A DNA stretch of 64,000 bases, from assembly GCA_937915545.1 (NCBI GenBank), contig CALGIJ010000019.1:248001-312000 (forward strand), in the 5' to 3' direction. The translations under genes were made by a program, and so were the position numbers. The DNA is from an uncultured Desulfobacterales bacterium. GTDB lineage: Bacteria; Desulfobacterota; Desulfobulbia; Desulfobulbales; Desulfocapsaceae. Positions 56,010 through 64,000 of the stretch are shown here, in pieces. Under the pieces are notes generated by a model. That model ran no database searches. It was not told where the DNA came from and saw nothing but the letters and a program-made list of their open reading frames with translations. Position 1 is the first letter of the stretch, and every line of letters begins with the position of its first letter.

Positions 56010-56444
56010 TCAGGGCGAGTGGTCGTCAGCCTTGAATTCTTGCAGGAAGTGGCCATAGAAGACACCGAAGCTCTGGTCGAGGCCGGCGACATGATCCTTG
56101 AGCCACTGGCTGAGCTGGCGTTCGATGCGGGCTGGCAGGGGTTCGGAAATGTCGCCGGCGCGGAAGTCGGCGAGCATCTGCGCAAAGGTCGTGGCAAATT
56201 CCTGGTGTGCCTGGCGATGCCGCTCCAGGCCGGGGTAGTGCGAGGCCGTCATGTATTTCTCCTCGATGGAGAAGTGCCGCGCCGCATAGTGCTGCAGGCG
56301 TACCAGCAGGGTCTCCGTCTCGGCTGCGGAGATGCCGGCAGCGGTGGCCGTCGCCAGTTCATTGAAGGTGGTGAAGAGCTGCTTGTGCTGCGCGTCGATG
56401 ACCGGCAGGTGGAGAAGGTAGGCGTCATCCCAGAAGAGCGTCAT
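56010..56444 (-). CDS. Bacteriohemerythrin
   Basis: A di-iron O2-binding protein used as sensor or carrier. The 144-residue product shows the ligand pattern: LPVIDAQHKQLF near residue 20, HFSIEEKYM, HRQAHQEF, and HVAGLDQSF at the end, the set of His, Glu and Asp residues that bind the two irons. Length is within the family range of 130-150. It converges on the flavin reductase gene. Confidence 0.92.
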   Translation of the reverse strand: MTLFWDDAYLLHLPVIDAQHKQLFTTFNELATATAAGISAAETETLLVRLQHYAARHFSIEEKYMTASHYPGLERHRQAHQEFATTFAQMLADFRAGDISEPLPARIERQLSQWLKDHVAGLDQSFGVFYGHFLQEFKADDHSP

Positions 56445-56574
56445 GGCAGGGCCTCGCAGGCGGAAGCAGGAACAGGGCCGGTGGTGTGATCAGGCAAAGA
56501 GGTTCGCCGCCGAATCGGACCAGGTCGGGGAACAGCGCTCAGCCCGGAGCCGTTGGCGAGGGGCTGGCACAGCC

Positions 56575-57402
56575 TCACCAGAGGAAGGCGCTGACCCGCT
56601 TGTTCATCATCTCCATGGAAAAGGCCTCTGCCGCCGGCCTGCCGGCGATGCCGTAGCAGACATGGAGGGGCAGGAGGTGCTCCTCCCGGGGGTGGCTGAA
56701 GCGCGCCGCCGGGGCCTCGGACCAGTGCAGCAGGCGTTGGCGGCGCTCGGCCTCGTCGAGTGTCCGGTCGCAGATGGTCGCGGTGAGCCAGCTGTCGAAG
56801 GCCTCGTTGCTTTTGCGCGACGGCCCCCCGGGCGGCTCGCGGAAGCTGCCCAGGTTGTGGAAGGAGGAGCCGGAACCGAGGAAGAGCACCCGCTCGCGTC
56901 GCAGGAGGCCAAGGGCCTCGCCGAGGCGGAGGTGGCGCTCGGGGTCGAGGTCGGCGAGCAGCGACACCTGGATGCAGGGGATATCGGCTGCCGGATACAT
57001 CAGTTTGAGGGGCACGAAACAGCCGTGATCGTAGCCGCGCTGCGGGTCAACATGGGCGGCGACGCCCTGCTGGCGGAGGATCTCTGCCACCTCCCCGGCC
57101 AGCTGCGGCTGACCGGGGGCAGGGTAGTCGATGCTGTAACTCTCCTCGGGGAAGCCGTAATAATCGTAGAACATTTCCGGCCGGGCGCTGCCGGTGAGCG
57201 AGACCTCCGCCGCTTCCCAGTGCGCGCTGATGACGACGATGGCCTCGGGGGCGATGAGGCGCTGCGGCACCGTCTCGAGAAAGGCGATCAGTTCCTTGTG
57301 GCGCGGTTCGCCAAGCAGGGGCCAGGGGCCGCCGCCATGGGTGACATAGAGTATGTTGCCGGCATGGTCGGTGGCGGGAGAGAGGGATGCTGCTGGGTTC
57401 AT
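56575..57402 (-). CDS. DODA-type extradiol aromatic dioxygenase (YgiD-like)
   Basis: The 275-residue protein matches the 4,5-DOPA extradiol dioxygenase-like family, E. coli YgiD: the metal ligands lie in VTHGGGPW, ISAHWEAAEV, and later DHGCFVPLKLMYP, then GSGSSFHNLG. Such enzymes cleave catechol-type rings with non-haem iron or zinc; the real substrate is unknown. It is transcribed leftward, 130 bp upstream of the bacteriohemerythrin gene on the same strand. Confidence 0.88.
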   Translation of the reverse strand: MNPAASLSPATDHAGNILYVTHGGGPWPLLGEPRHKELIAFLETVPQRLIAPEAIVVISAHWEAAEVSLTGSARPEMFYDYYGFPEESYSIDYPAPGQPQLAGEVAEILRQQGVAAHVDPQRGYDHGCFVPLKLMYPAADIPCIQVSLLADLDPERHLRLGEALGLLRRERVLFLGSGSSFHNLGSFREPPGGPSRKSNEAFDSWLTATICDRTLDEAERRQRLLHWSEAPAARFSHPREEHLLPLHVCYGIAGRPAAEAFSMEMMNKRVSAFLW

Positions 57403-57681
57403 GTCGATCCTCGTCAGTGTCGGAAAAGGGTGGAGCCGGCAGGCGGCCTTAGGGTGTAGATGGTGCCGGAGGCTGCCGCTGTCAAGAGCAGTGGTGTGGG
57501 GGGCTTCTTCCGGCGCTGCCGGGCAAGGGGCCCTGACGTGACCCGGGGGGCGGTCGCCTCTTCCCGGTTCTGGCGGAAATTCAACTAAATGTCGATGGGT
57601 TGGTGCCGTGCCAAAAATCTGCCTGCATGACCCGCAACAGGGCGGCGTCGGCCGCGAAGACGAGAAGGGAAAGAAAGATCA

Positions 57682-59007
57682 ATGGAACGAATCGTAGTCA
57701 AGTTCGGCGGCTCGAGCGTCGCCGATGGCAAGCAGATCGCCAAGGTGGCGGCCATCGTCGCCGCCGATAGGCGGCGGCGCATCGTGGTGGTCTCGGCTCC
57801 CGGCAAGCGGCGCGAGGAGGAGCGCAAGCTCACCGACCTGCTCTACCTCTGCCATGACATGGCGGCCCTGGGCACCTCCATCGCCGAACCCTTTGCCGAG
57901 ATCTACGGCCGGTTCGCCCTCATTGCCGATCAGCTTGGGCTCTCCCCCGCCTTGCTCGATCAGCTCGACTCCTTCCGCGGCGAGCTCGAACAAGGCTGCG
58001 GCCGCGACTATGCCGCCTCGCGTGGTGAATATTTCAGTGCCCGGATGATCGCCAGCTACCTCGGCGGCGAGTTCGTCGACCCGGCCGACCATATCACCAT
58101 TCTTCCCGGCGGGCGTATCGACGAAGACAGCTACCGGGCCCTCGGCGAGCGTCTCGGGGATCCCGAGCGACTCTATGTCATGGCCGGATTCTACGGCAGC
58201 GACCCAGCAGGGCGGGTGGTGACCTTCTCCCGTGGCGGTTCGGACATCTCCGGGGCCATTGCCGCCCGTGCCGCCGGGGCGGTGCTCTACGAGAACTGGA
58301 CCGACACCTCCGGCATCCTCATGGCCGACCCCCGCCTGGTCAAGAACCCGCGGCCGATCGAGGAGATCTCCTTCCGCGAGATCCGCGAGATGGCCTATAT
58401 GGGGGCCTCGGTGTTTCATGACGAGGCCATCGTGCCGGTGCGCGAGAAGGGCATTCCCATCCGCATCAGGAACACCAACCGTCCCGAGGAGCCCGGCACG
58501 CTGATAACCCCGCAGCTCAGCCCCGCCAGCCTCGGCGAGACGGAGATCGCCGGTATCGCCGGGCGGCGCGGCTTCGTCATGCTCTGCCTCGAGAAGTCCC
58601 TGCTCAGCAAGGAGAAAGGCTTTCTTCACCGATTGCTCGGCATCTTCGAGGAGCATGGCGTCGGTTGCGAGCAGTGCCCATCGAGCATCGATTCGATCAG
58701 CGTTCTGGTGGAAGCGTGCCGCCTCGATGGCCTCGAGGAGGTGCTGTGCGAGGAGATCCGTCGTCGGCTGCGGCCCGACAGCCTGGTGGTGGAGCGCGAC
58801 CTCGCCCTCATCGCCGTGGTCGGCGAGGGCATGGTGCGCACCATCGGCATCGCCGCCAAGATCTTCGCCGCCCTGCACAAGGCCGCTGTCAACGTGCGGG
58901 TCATCAACCAGGGCGCCTCGGAGATGAACATCATCGTCGGCGTCGCCGGGGAAGACTACGCCAGGGCGGTGGGCGCCCTCTATGCCGCCTTTGTTGCCGA
59001 GGGCTGA
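57682..59007 (+). CDS. lysC: Aspartate kinase
   Basis: Phosphorylates aspartate, the first step to lysine, threonine, methionine and diaminopimelate. The 441-residue protein has the kinase motif KFGGSSV at residues 7-13, TFSRGGSDISGAI, an ENWTDTSGI site and a C-terminal ACT regulatory pair (SVLVEA and NVRVINQGASEMNI). This is the monofunctional LysC type. A purine-rich AAGGGAAAGAAAG region precedes the ATG. The 279-bp upstream gap does not show a lysine riboswitch. It is followed at once by the P-loop fragment. Confidence 0.94.
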   Translation: MERIVVKFGGSSVADGKQIAKVAAIVAADRRRRIVVVSAPGKRREEERKLTDLLYLCHDMAALGTSIAEPFAEIYGRFALIADQLGLSPALLDQLDSFRGELEQGCGRDYAASRGEYFSARMIASYLGGEFVDPADHITILPGGRIDEDSYRALGERLGDPERLYVMAGFYGSDPAGRVVTFSRGGSDISGAIAARAAGAVLYENWTDTSGILMADPRLVKNPRPIEEISFREIREMAYMGASVFHDEAIVPVREKGIPIRIRNTNRPEEPGTLITPQLSPASLGETEIAGIAGRRGFVMLCLEKSLLSKEKGFLHRLLGIFEEHGVGCEQCPSSIDSISVLVEACRLDGLEEVLCEEIRRRLRPDSLVVERDLALIAVVGEGMVRTIGIAAKIFAALHKAAVNVRVINQGASEMNIIVGVAGEDYARAVGALYAAFVAEG

Positions 59008-59008
59008 G

Positions 59009-59323
59009 ATGCAGAAGGGCGCCGCCGACGCCACCTCTCCGGCGGCTGCCACCTCTCCGGCGGCTGCCACCTCCGGCTTTCCCCCGCTGCTGCTCATCCT
59101 CGGCACCGACCTCTCCGGGAAAGACCACGTCGCCAATGTCTATGGCGATGCCGCCCTGGCCGCCGGGGTGGAAATAGAGCGGCGCAGCGGAATGTTCTCG
59201 GCGCCCGCCGACCGGCGCCGTTCGCTCGACACTCCTCGCGGGGCAGCCGGGACCGCCTTGTTGATTTACGTAAAGAGACGATTACGGCGCCTTTCCCCAA
59301 GGAAGGGCGCAGGTCCGAGGTGA
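59009..59323 (+). pseudogene. Truncated P-loop kinase-like ORF
   Basis: The reading frame starts one base after the lysC stop and gives about 104 residues. An 18-bp tandem repeat encodes ATSPAA-ATSPAA at its start, then LLLILGTDLSGKDHVA reads as a beta strand plus Walker A-like P-loop, with EIERRSGMFSAPADRR after it. The frame then loses similarity and ends in a basic, low-GC-content tail at 59323. A larger nucleoside-kinase-like NTPase gene broken by a frameshift or deletion is the simplest explanation; a short real protein is the alternative. Confidence 0.4.
59030..59077 (+). repeat. 18-bp tandem repeat inside the fragment ORF
   Basis: GCCACCTCTCCGGCGGCT occurs twice (59030-59047, 59048-59065) and partly a third time (to 59077). 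It is in frame and adds ATSPAA units. Confidence 0.9.
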
Positions 59324-59426
59324 CATGAGGATGGTGTCGGTGACTCCAGGCATTGCCGCCATCTTCCTGTATGCATGAAAAAATTTCCGGGTGATGAGGG
59401 CGACTCCGTCCTGTCGCGAGGTTTCT

Positions 59427-59451
59427 CGGGGTCATGCCCCGCTGCATTTTT
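59427..59451 (+). terminator. Candidate terminator upstream of the fad operon
   Basis: CGGGG-TCATG-CCCCG is followed by CTGCA and five T residues, isolating the beta-oxidation operon from lysC. Confidence 0.45.
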
Positions 59452-59454
59452 CAA

Positions 59455-59528
59455 TTGACTTAAACGTTAAGGTGATATATGTAGGGAGGGTGAGCGGATT
59501 GTTAACGTAAACGTTACCATCGTTAAGG
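59455..59528 (+). promoter_or_regulatory. fadD promoter with CGTTAA operator cluster
   Basis: TTGACT (59455-59460) and TATGTA (59478-59483) are 17 bp apart. The hexamer CGTTAA (either strand) occurs at 59465-59470, as TTAACG at 59502-59507, as CGTTA within 59513-59517, and at 59521-59526. TAACGT-AA-ACGTTA (59503-59516) is a perfect inverted repeat. One copy lies between -35 and -10 and others lie in the leader, typical of repressor sites. The style is like that of acyl-CoA-responsive regulators (TetR or MerR types such as LiuR), an analogy from memory. Confidence 0.55.
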
Positions 59529-59560
59529 CGGCTGAGCGGCCGAAAGGGGGTACGGATCGT

Positions 59561-61402
59561 ATGGATATCATGTCATATCAATCAATCCCGGCAATACTCA
59601 AGGACAATGCCAAGACCTACGGGGCAAAGCCGGCGTTCAGCTACAAGCGCCAGGGGAGCTATCGCAGCCTGACCTACGCAGAGTTCTACGAGCGAGTCCT
59701 GCAGATGGTCCGCGGGTTGTGGCGGGCTGGCATGACTCCCGGCGACAAGGTGGCCATCTTCTCGGAAAACCGCCTTGGCTGGGCCATCGCCGACTTCGCC
59801 ATCCAGGCCGGGGGCGGCATCACCGTACCCATTTACGCCACCAATACCGGCAAGCAGGCCGCCTACATCATCAACCACAGCGAGGCGCGCATCGTCTTCT
59901 GCTCCACCCGGGCTCACTACGAGCGGCTCTACTCGGTCAAGGAGGAGCTGCCCAACGTCGATATGATCATCTCCCTCGAGCAGTTCATGGGGCGGCGTTC
60001 CTTCCCGGTGTTCTCCCAGTATCAGGTGGCTGAGGTCGACACGCCGGTTGATGACGAGGACCGCCAGCAGATCGAGGGGCAGATCGCCCAGATCACCCAG
60101 GACGACATCATCACCATCATCTACACCTCGGGGACTACCGGGGTGCCGAAAGGGGTGCTCCTCACCCAGCGCAACATCCTCATCAACGCCAAGTACGGCG
60201 TCGAGCAGCTCGGCGTGCCGCGCGGGGAAATGACGGTGCTCAGCTTCCTGCCGCTCAGCCATGTGCTCGAGCGCACCGGCGGCTACTATGCCACGCTCAT
60301 CGACGGCGGGCATATCGCTTTTGCCGAGAGTGCTCTCAAAGTCATGGAAAATATGGGCGAGGTTCGGCCGACGGCCATGGTCAGCGTGCCGCGGCTCTTC
60401 GAAAAGATCTACGCCAAGGTATACGAAGGCGTCGGGCAGATGCCGGAGAAGCGCCAGAAGATCTTCCACAAGGCGGTGGAGATCGGCCGCGAGTACGTCA
60501 ACAAAAAGTATATCACCAACGAGCCGCTGGGCCTGCTCGCCCTCAAGTACAAGCTCTTCGACCGTCTGGTGTTCAGCAAGATCCGCGCCCGCTTCGGCGG
60601 CCGCATCACCTATTTCCTGTGCGGCGGGGCGCCGCTCGACAAGACGGTGTGCGAATTCATGTGGATCCTCGGCATGCCGGTCTACAACGGCTACGGCCTC
60701 ACCGAGACCAGCCCGGCGGTGACCATCAGCGGTGTCGGCAAGATGCGTTTCGACTCGGTGGGCAAGGCCCTGCAGGAGACCGAACTCAAGCTGGCCGAGG
60801 ACGGCGAGCTGCTCGTCAAGGGGCCGCAGGTGATGCTCGGCTACTACAAGAACGACGAGGCGACGCTTGACACCATCCAGGACGGCTGGTTCAAGACCGG
60901 CGACATCGCCAAGATCGACGAGCAGGGCTTCGTCTATATCGTAGACCGCAAGAAGGAGCTGATCGTCACCGCCGGCGGCAAGAACATCGCCCCGCAGCCC
61001 ATCGAGAACGAGCTCAAGCTGGACAAGTACATCTCCAGCGCCATCGTCTTCGGCGACCGCAAGCCCTACCTGGTGGCCATCGTCACCCCCAATGTCGACA
61101 CCCTTGCCGAGTTCGCCCGCGACAAGCAGATCTCCTACCGCAACATGGAGGAGCTGGTGCAGCACCCGAAAGTCAAGGAGCTCTATGGGGAGCGCATCAA
61201 GGAGCTCAACAAGAGCTATCCGCCCTACAAGACCATCAAGTACTTCGCGGTGGTGGCCAACGACTTCTCCATCGAGGGCGGCGAGCTGACCCCGACCCTC
61301 AAGTTGAAGCGCAAGGTCATCCTGGAGAAATATCAGCACGTCATCGAAGATCTGTACGCCGGCAAGGCAAACGGCGCTGCCGCCGGCAACAAAACCACGT
61401 AG
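59561..61402 (+). CDS. fadD: Long-chain acyl-CoA synthetase
   Basis: Activates fatty acids to acyl-CoA with ATP and CoA. The 613-residue protein has the AMP-forming family motifs: IIYTSGTTGVPKGVLLT (the P-loop-like A3), GYGLTETSPAV (A5), a motif around GDIAKIDEQGFVYIVDRKKELI, and the late Lys in LTPTLKLKRKVI. The long-chain form fits the length. The start at 59561 has GGGGG about ten bases upstream; ATG 59570 is also possible. It is the first gene of the beta-oxidation operon. Confidence 0.9.
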   Translation: MDIMSYQSIPAILKDNAKTYGAKPAFSYKRQGSYRSLTYAEFYERVLQMVRGLWRAGMTPGDKVAIFSENRLGWAIADFAIQAGGGITVPIYATNTGKQAAYIINHSEARIVFCSTRAHYERLYSVKEELPNVDMIISLEQFMGRRSFPVFSQYQVAEVDTPVDDEDRQQIEGQIAQITQDDIITIIYTSGTTGVPKGVLLTQRNILINAKYGVEQLGVPRGEMTVLSFLPLSHVLERTGGYYATLIDGGHIAFAESALKVMENMGEVRPTAMVSVPRLFEKIYAKVYEGVGQMPEKRQKIFHKAVEIGREYVNKKYITNEPLGLLALKYKLFDRLVFSKIRARFGGRITYFLCGGAPLDKTVCEFMWILGMPVYNGYGLTETSPAVTISGVGKMRFDSVGKALQETELKLAEDGELLVKGPQVMLGYYKNDEATLDTIQDGWFKTGDIAKIDEQGFVYIVDRKKELIVTAGGKNIAPQPIENELKLDKYISSAIVFGDRKPYLVAIVTPNVDTLAEFARDKQISYRNMEELVQHPKVKELYGERIKELNKSYPPYKTIKYFAVVANDFSIEGGELTPTLKLKRKVILEKYQHVIEDLYAGKANGAAAGNKTT

Positions 61403-61510
61403 CGCCCTCGGTCCGGCCCGCACGTCGGGTGAAGGATCATGGTCGATAGAGGTGACGGGAGATCTTCGCGTCACAGTCAACATGTCGAACGTATGCAACG
61501 GAGAATGAAC

Positions 61511-63898
61511 ATGAGGCAGATACATAACGCAGCCGTACTTGGCGCCGGAGTCATGGGGGCCACCATCGCCGCTCATCTCGCCAATGCGGGATTGAACATC
61601 CTCTTGCTGGACATCGTCCCCAAGGCCCTCGACAAGGCGGAAGAGGCGCGCGGGCTGACGCTGGAGAGCCCGGAGGTGCGTAACCGCATCGCCCGCAACG
61701 GCCTGCAGAATCTCCTGAAGATGAAGCCGGCGCCCTTCTACAGCAACGACTTCGCCAGGCAGATCAGCGTCGGCAACCTTCAGGACGACCTCGACAAGCT
61801 CAAGACCTGCGACTGGGTGGTGGAGGTGGTGGTCGAATACATGCCGATCAAGCTCGACCTCCTGCAGAAGATCGTTCCCCACCTGGCGCCGGGGGCGATC
61901 CTCACCACCAACACCAGCGGCCTGTCGGTCAACGAGATGGCCAAGGTGCTGCCCCTCGAGGTGCGCCGCAACTTCATGGTCACCCACTTCTTCAACCCGC
62001 CGCGTTATATGCGGCTGATGGAGATCGTTCCCTGCGCCGAGACCGACCCGGCGGCGGTGGAGATGATGGCCGGCTTCATGAGCAAGCGGCTCGGCAAGGG
62101 CATCGTCTACGCCAAGGACACCACCAACTTCATCGCCAACCGCATTGGCACCTATGCCATCTACAAGGGTATCGAACACATGGTCGCCCTGGGCATGACC
62201 GTCGAGGAGGTCGACTCCGTCGCCGGCCCGGCCACCGCCCGCCCGAAGAGTGCCGCCTTCCGCACCGCCGATCTGGTGGGCCTCGATACCCTTGGCCATG
62301 TCGGCACCAACTCCTACGAGCTGCTGCCTGACGACGAGGAACGCCATGTCTTCAAGATGCCCGACTTCATGAAAAAGATGATCGACGGCGGGTTGCTCGG
62401 CAACAAGAGCGGCGGCGGCTTCTATAAGAAGGAGACGGTCGGCGGCAAGAAGAACCTCTTCTATTACGATTACAGCAGCGGCGACTACAAGCCCCTGGCC
62501 AAGCCGAAGTTCGCCTCGGTACAGAACGTCAAGCAGGTCGACAGCCCCGGCCAGAAGGTGAAGATGGTCGTTGCCGGCAGCGACAAAGGCGCCGAGTTCG
62601 CCTGGAAGAGCATTCGCGACACCCTCATCTATGCGGTCAACCGCATCCCCGAGATCGCCGACGACATCGTCAACGTCGACAACGCCATGCGCTGGGGCTT
62701 CAACTGGGAGATCGGCCCCTTCGAGATGTTCGACGCCATCGGCGTCGCCGACTTCGTCGCCCGCGCCGCAAAGGATGGGGTCAAGGTGCCGGCCTGCCTC
62801 AAGGAGATCACCTCCTTCTACCGCTTCAACGAAGCGGGGGGCAAGGAGTACTACGACCTGCTCGACAAGAGCTACAAGGCGGTGCCGGTCAAGCCCGGCG
62901 AAGTGCGCCTGGAGATCCTCAAGAAGGCGGGCAAGGTGGTGGAGAAGAACGCCTCCAGCTCCATCCTCGACCTTGGTGACGGCGTCTTCTGCTTCCAGTT
63001 CCACTCGAAGATGAACTCCATCAGCGGCGACATCCTCGCCATGACCCACAAGGCCATCAAGCGCGCCGAGGAAGAGGGCGTCGGCCTGGTCATCGGCAAC
63101 CAGGGGGTTAATTTCTCGGTGGGTGCCAACCTGATGATGCTCGCCGTGGCCATGGCCGAGGGTGCCTATGACGACGTGCACATGGTGCTCAAGGCCTTCC
63201 AGAAGGCGACCATGGCGGTGAAATACGCCAAGGTGCCAGTGGTGGCGGCGCCCTTTGCCATGGCGCTGGGCGGCGGCGCCGAGTTCTGCCTCCATGCCGA
63301 TGCCATCAATGCCTACGCCGAGACCTATATGGGCCTGGTGGAGATCGGCGTCGGCCTGCTCCCCGGCGGTGGCGGCACCAAGGAAATGTCGCTGCGCGCC
63401 ATCCAGCTGGCGCAGCAGTTCAACACCGACCCGCAGCCCTTTATCATCAAGAACTTCCAGCAGATCGCCATGGCCAAGGTGTCGATGGGTGCCGCTGAGC
63501 TCTTCCCCATGGGCTATATGCGCAACGGCGACGCCATCAGCATGGACATAGACCGCCTCATCGGCGACGCCAAGCAGAAAGTGCTCGCCCTGGCGGTCAA
63601 CTACCGCCCGAAGCAGCCGGCGGTCGACCTGCCGGCGCCCGGCCGGGGCACCGCCGCGGCCATCAAGAGCCAGCTGTGGAACATGCAGATGGGCAACTTC
63701 ATCACCGCCTACGAGGCGGAGATGGGCGGCATCATCGCCTCGGTGATGTGCGGCGGCGATGTCAACCCCGGCACCCTGATCAGCGAGGACTACCTGCTGC
63801 AGCTCGAGCGTGAGGGCTTCCTCAAGCTGTGCGGCAACAAGAAGACCGCCGAGCGCATCCAGCATATGCTCAAGACCGGCAAACCGCTGCGTAATTGA
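61511..63898 (+). CDS. 3-hydroxyacyl-CoA dehydrogenase/enoyl-CoA hydratase fusion (FadJ/FadB-like)
   Basis: The 795-residue protein has a hydroxyacyl-CoA dehydrogenase domain at the front (NAD-binding AVLGAGVMGATIAAHLANAG; a THFFNPPRYM segment) and an enoyl-CoA hydratase-like domain in the last 300 residues, with the catalytic Glu in LGGGAEFCLHADA and MGLVEIGVGLLPGGGG. This is the reverse of the E. coli FadB order. It would hydrate and oxidise enoyl-CoA intermediates. GGAG (61500-61503) is seven bases before the ATG at 61511; an ATG at 61505 is too close. Confidence 0.9.
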   Translation: MRQIHNAAVLGAGVMGATIAAHLANAGLNILLLDIVPKALDKAEEARGLTLESPEVRNRIARNGLQNLLKMKPAPFYSNDFARQISVGNLQDDLDKLKTCDWVVEVVVEYMPIKLDLLQKIVPHLAPGAILTTNTSGLSVNEMAKVLPLEVRRNFMVTHFFNPPRYMRLMEIVPCAETDPAAVEMMAGFMSKRLGKGIVYAKDTTNFIANRIGTYAIYKGIEHMVALGMTVEEVDSVAGPATARPKSAAFRTADLVGLDTLGHVGTNSYELLPDDEERHVFKMPDFMKKMIDGGLLGNKSGGGFYKKETVGGKKNLFYYDYSSGDYKPLAKPKFASVQNVKQVDSPGQKVKMVVAGSDKGAEFAWKSIRDTLIYAVNRIPEIADDIVNVDNAMRWGFNWEIGPFEMFDAIGVADFVARAAKDGVKVPACLKEITSFYRFNEAGGKEYYDLLDKSYKAVPVKPGEVRLEILKKAGKVVEKNASSSILDLGDGVFCFQFHSKMNSISGDILAMTHKAIKRAEEEGVGLVIGNQGVNFSVGANLMMLAVAMAEGAYDDVHMVLKAFQKATMAVKYAKVPVVAAPFAMALGGGAEFCLHADAINAYAETYMGLVEIGVGLLPGGGGTKEMSLRAIQLAQQFNTDPQPFIIKNFQQIAMAKVSMGAAELFPMGYMRNGDAISMDIDRLIGDAKQKVLALAVNYRPKQPAVDLPAPGRGTAAAIKSQLWNMQMGNFITAYEAEMGGIIASVMCGGDVNPGTLISEDYLLQLEREGFLKLCGNKKTAERIQHMLKTGKPLRN

Positions 63899-63926
63899 CA
63901 CGCATTACCCATAAGGGAGAACCGAT

Positions 63927-64000
63927 ATGAAAAAAGCGTATATTCTTGCAAGCTACCGTACTCCCGGTTGCCGGGCCAACAAGGGCAAGTTGAAGGACAT
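63927..64000 (+). CDS. fadA: Acetyl-CoA acyltransferase (thiolase), truncated by window edge
   Basis: Only the first 24 residues or so are visible (MKKAYILASYRTPGCRANKG). This matches the start of thiolases, which cleave 3-ketoacyl-CoA with CoA. AAGGGAGAACCGAT precedes the ATG. It follows the hydroxyacyl-CoA dehydrogenase fusion by 28 bp, completing the beta-oxidation set. Confidence 0.8.
   Translation, partial: MKKAYILASYRTPGCRANKGKLKD

Noticed and set aside
57403..57681. Possible lysine riboswitch before lysC
   Set aside because: No lysine-riboswitch core sequence or terminator/antiterminator pattern is visible in this GC-rich gap.
59582..63901. A 1439-codon leftward open frame opposite fadD and the beta-oxidation fusion gene
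   Set aside because: It is an antisense shadow of two well-supported genes caused by high GC codon bias; its translation has no family motifs.

Overview
This is a GC-rich, densely coded bacterial chromosome segment with housekeeping genes, short intergenic gaps and no visible plasmid, phage, insertion-sequence, rRNA, tRNA or CRISPR signature. The gene set points to an anaerobic or facultative Gram-negative bacterium with an outer membrane: the end of an Rnf complex with a Tat-exported ApbE flavin transferase, a ferredoxin-dependent 2-oxoacid oxidoreductase coupled to an NfnB/GltD-like flavoprotein, an outer-membrane beta-barrel, YajC, and a ClpS-ClpA pair. My best inference is Desulfobacterota (Thermodesulfobacteriota, Desulfobulbales-like); the phylum is moderately supported and anything finer is a guess.

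Layout. 1-2.4 kb: rnfA (3' part), rnfB, apbE. 2.6-7.2 kb (minus): ModF-like double ABC ATPase, a GT2 glycosyltransferase with seven N-terminal repeats, and a winged-helix-like orphan. 7.4-11.8 kb: YkgJ-type Cys-cluster protein, alpha/beta hydrolase, YciA thioesterase, a PilZ protein, a haem-binding membrane protein beside YceI, and a 73-residue protein with three equally spaced Cys modules. 12.0-13.1 kb (minus): folA-cobO. 13.3-17.3 kb: zinc-ribbon membrane protein, NfeD, stomatin, EamA exporter. 17.3-22.5 kb: DnaJ-like protein, hybrid histidine kinase, RstB/RstA-like two-component pair. 23-24.5 kb: beta-barrel OMP and a CHAP-like lipoprotein. 24.9-30.1 kb (minus): holA-clpS-clpA-nudix-ybaK. 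30.4-38 kb: map; then (minus) ilvD and a three-gene translationally coupled NfnB-like/KorA/KorB operon. 38.2-41.9 kb: PilU-like ATPase, a zinc-ribbon/pseudo-receiver partner, DEAD-box helicase. 42-51.3 kb: rpsA, ihfB, YciO-like protein, guaB, guaA, NYN-domain protein, glucokinase and a NahK-like kinase. 51-57.4 kb: REC-DUF4388-PilZ protein, tgt, yajC, rnhA, flavin reductase, bacteriohemerythrin, DODA dioxygenase. 57.7-64 kb: lysC, a broken P-loop ORF, then a fatty-acid beta-oxidation operon (fadD, a hydroxyacyl-CoA dehydrogenase/hydratase fusion, start of a thiolase) behind a promoter loaded with CGTTAA repeats.

How the parts fit. Rnf, the NfnB-Kor operon and beta-oxidation all trade electrons among ferredoxin, NAD(P)H and acyl-CoA substrates, as expected for an anaerobe using organic or fatty acids. 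The two-component pair carries an exact match to the RstA box known from enterobacteria in its own upstream region, shared with the OMP gene. The least explained items are the pseudo-receiver next to the PilU-like ATPase, the triple CX2CX8HXC mini-protein, the repeat glycosyltransferase and the NYN/OB-fold protein. I did not find a clear new defence or mobile system.
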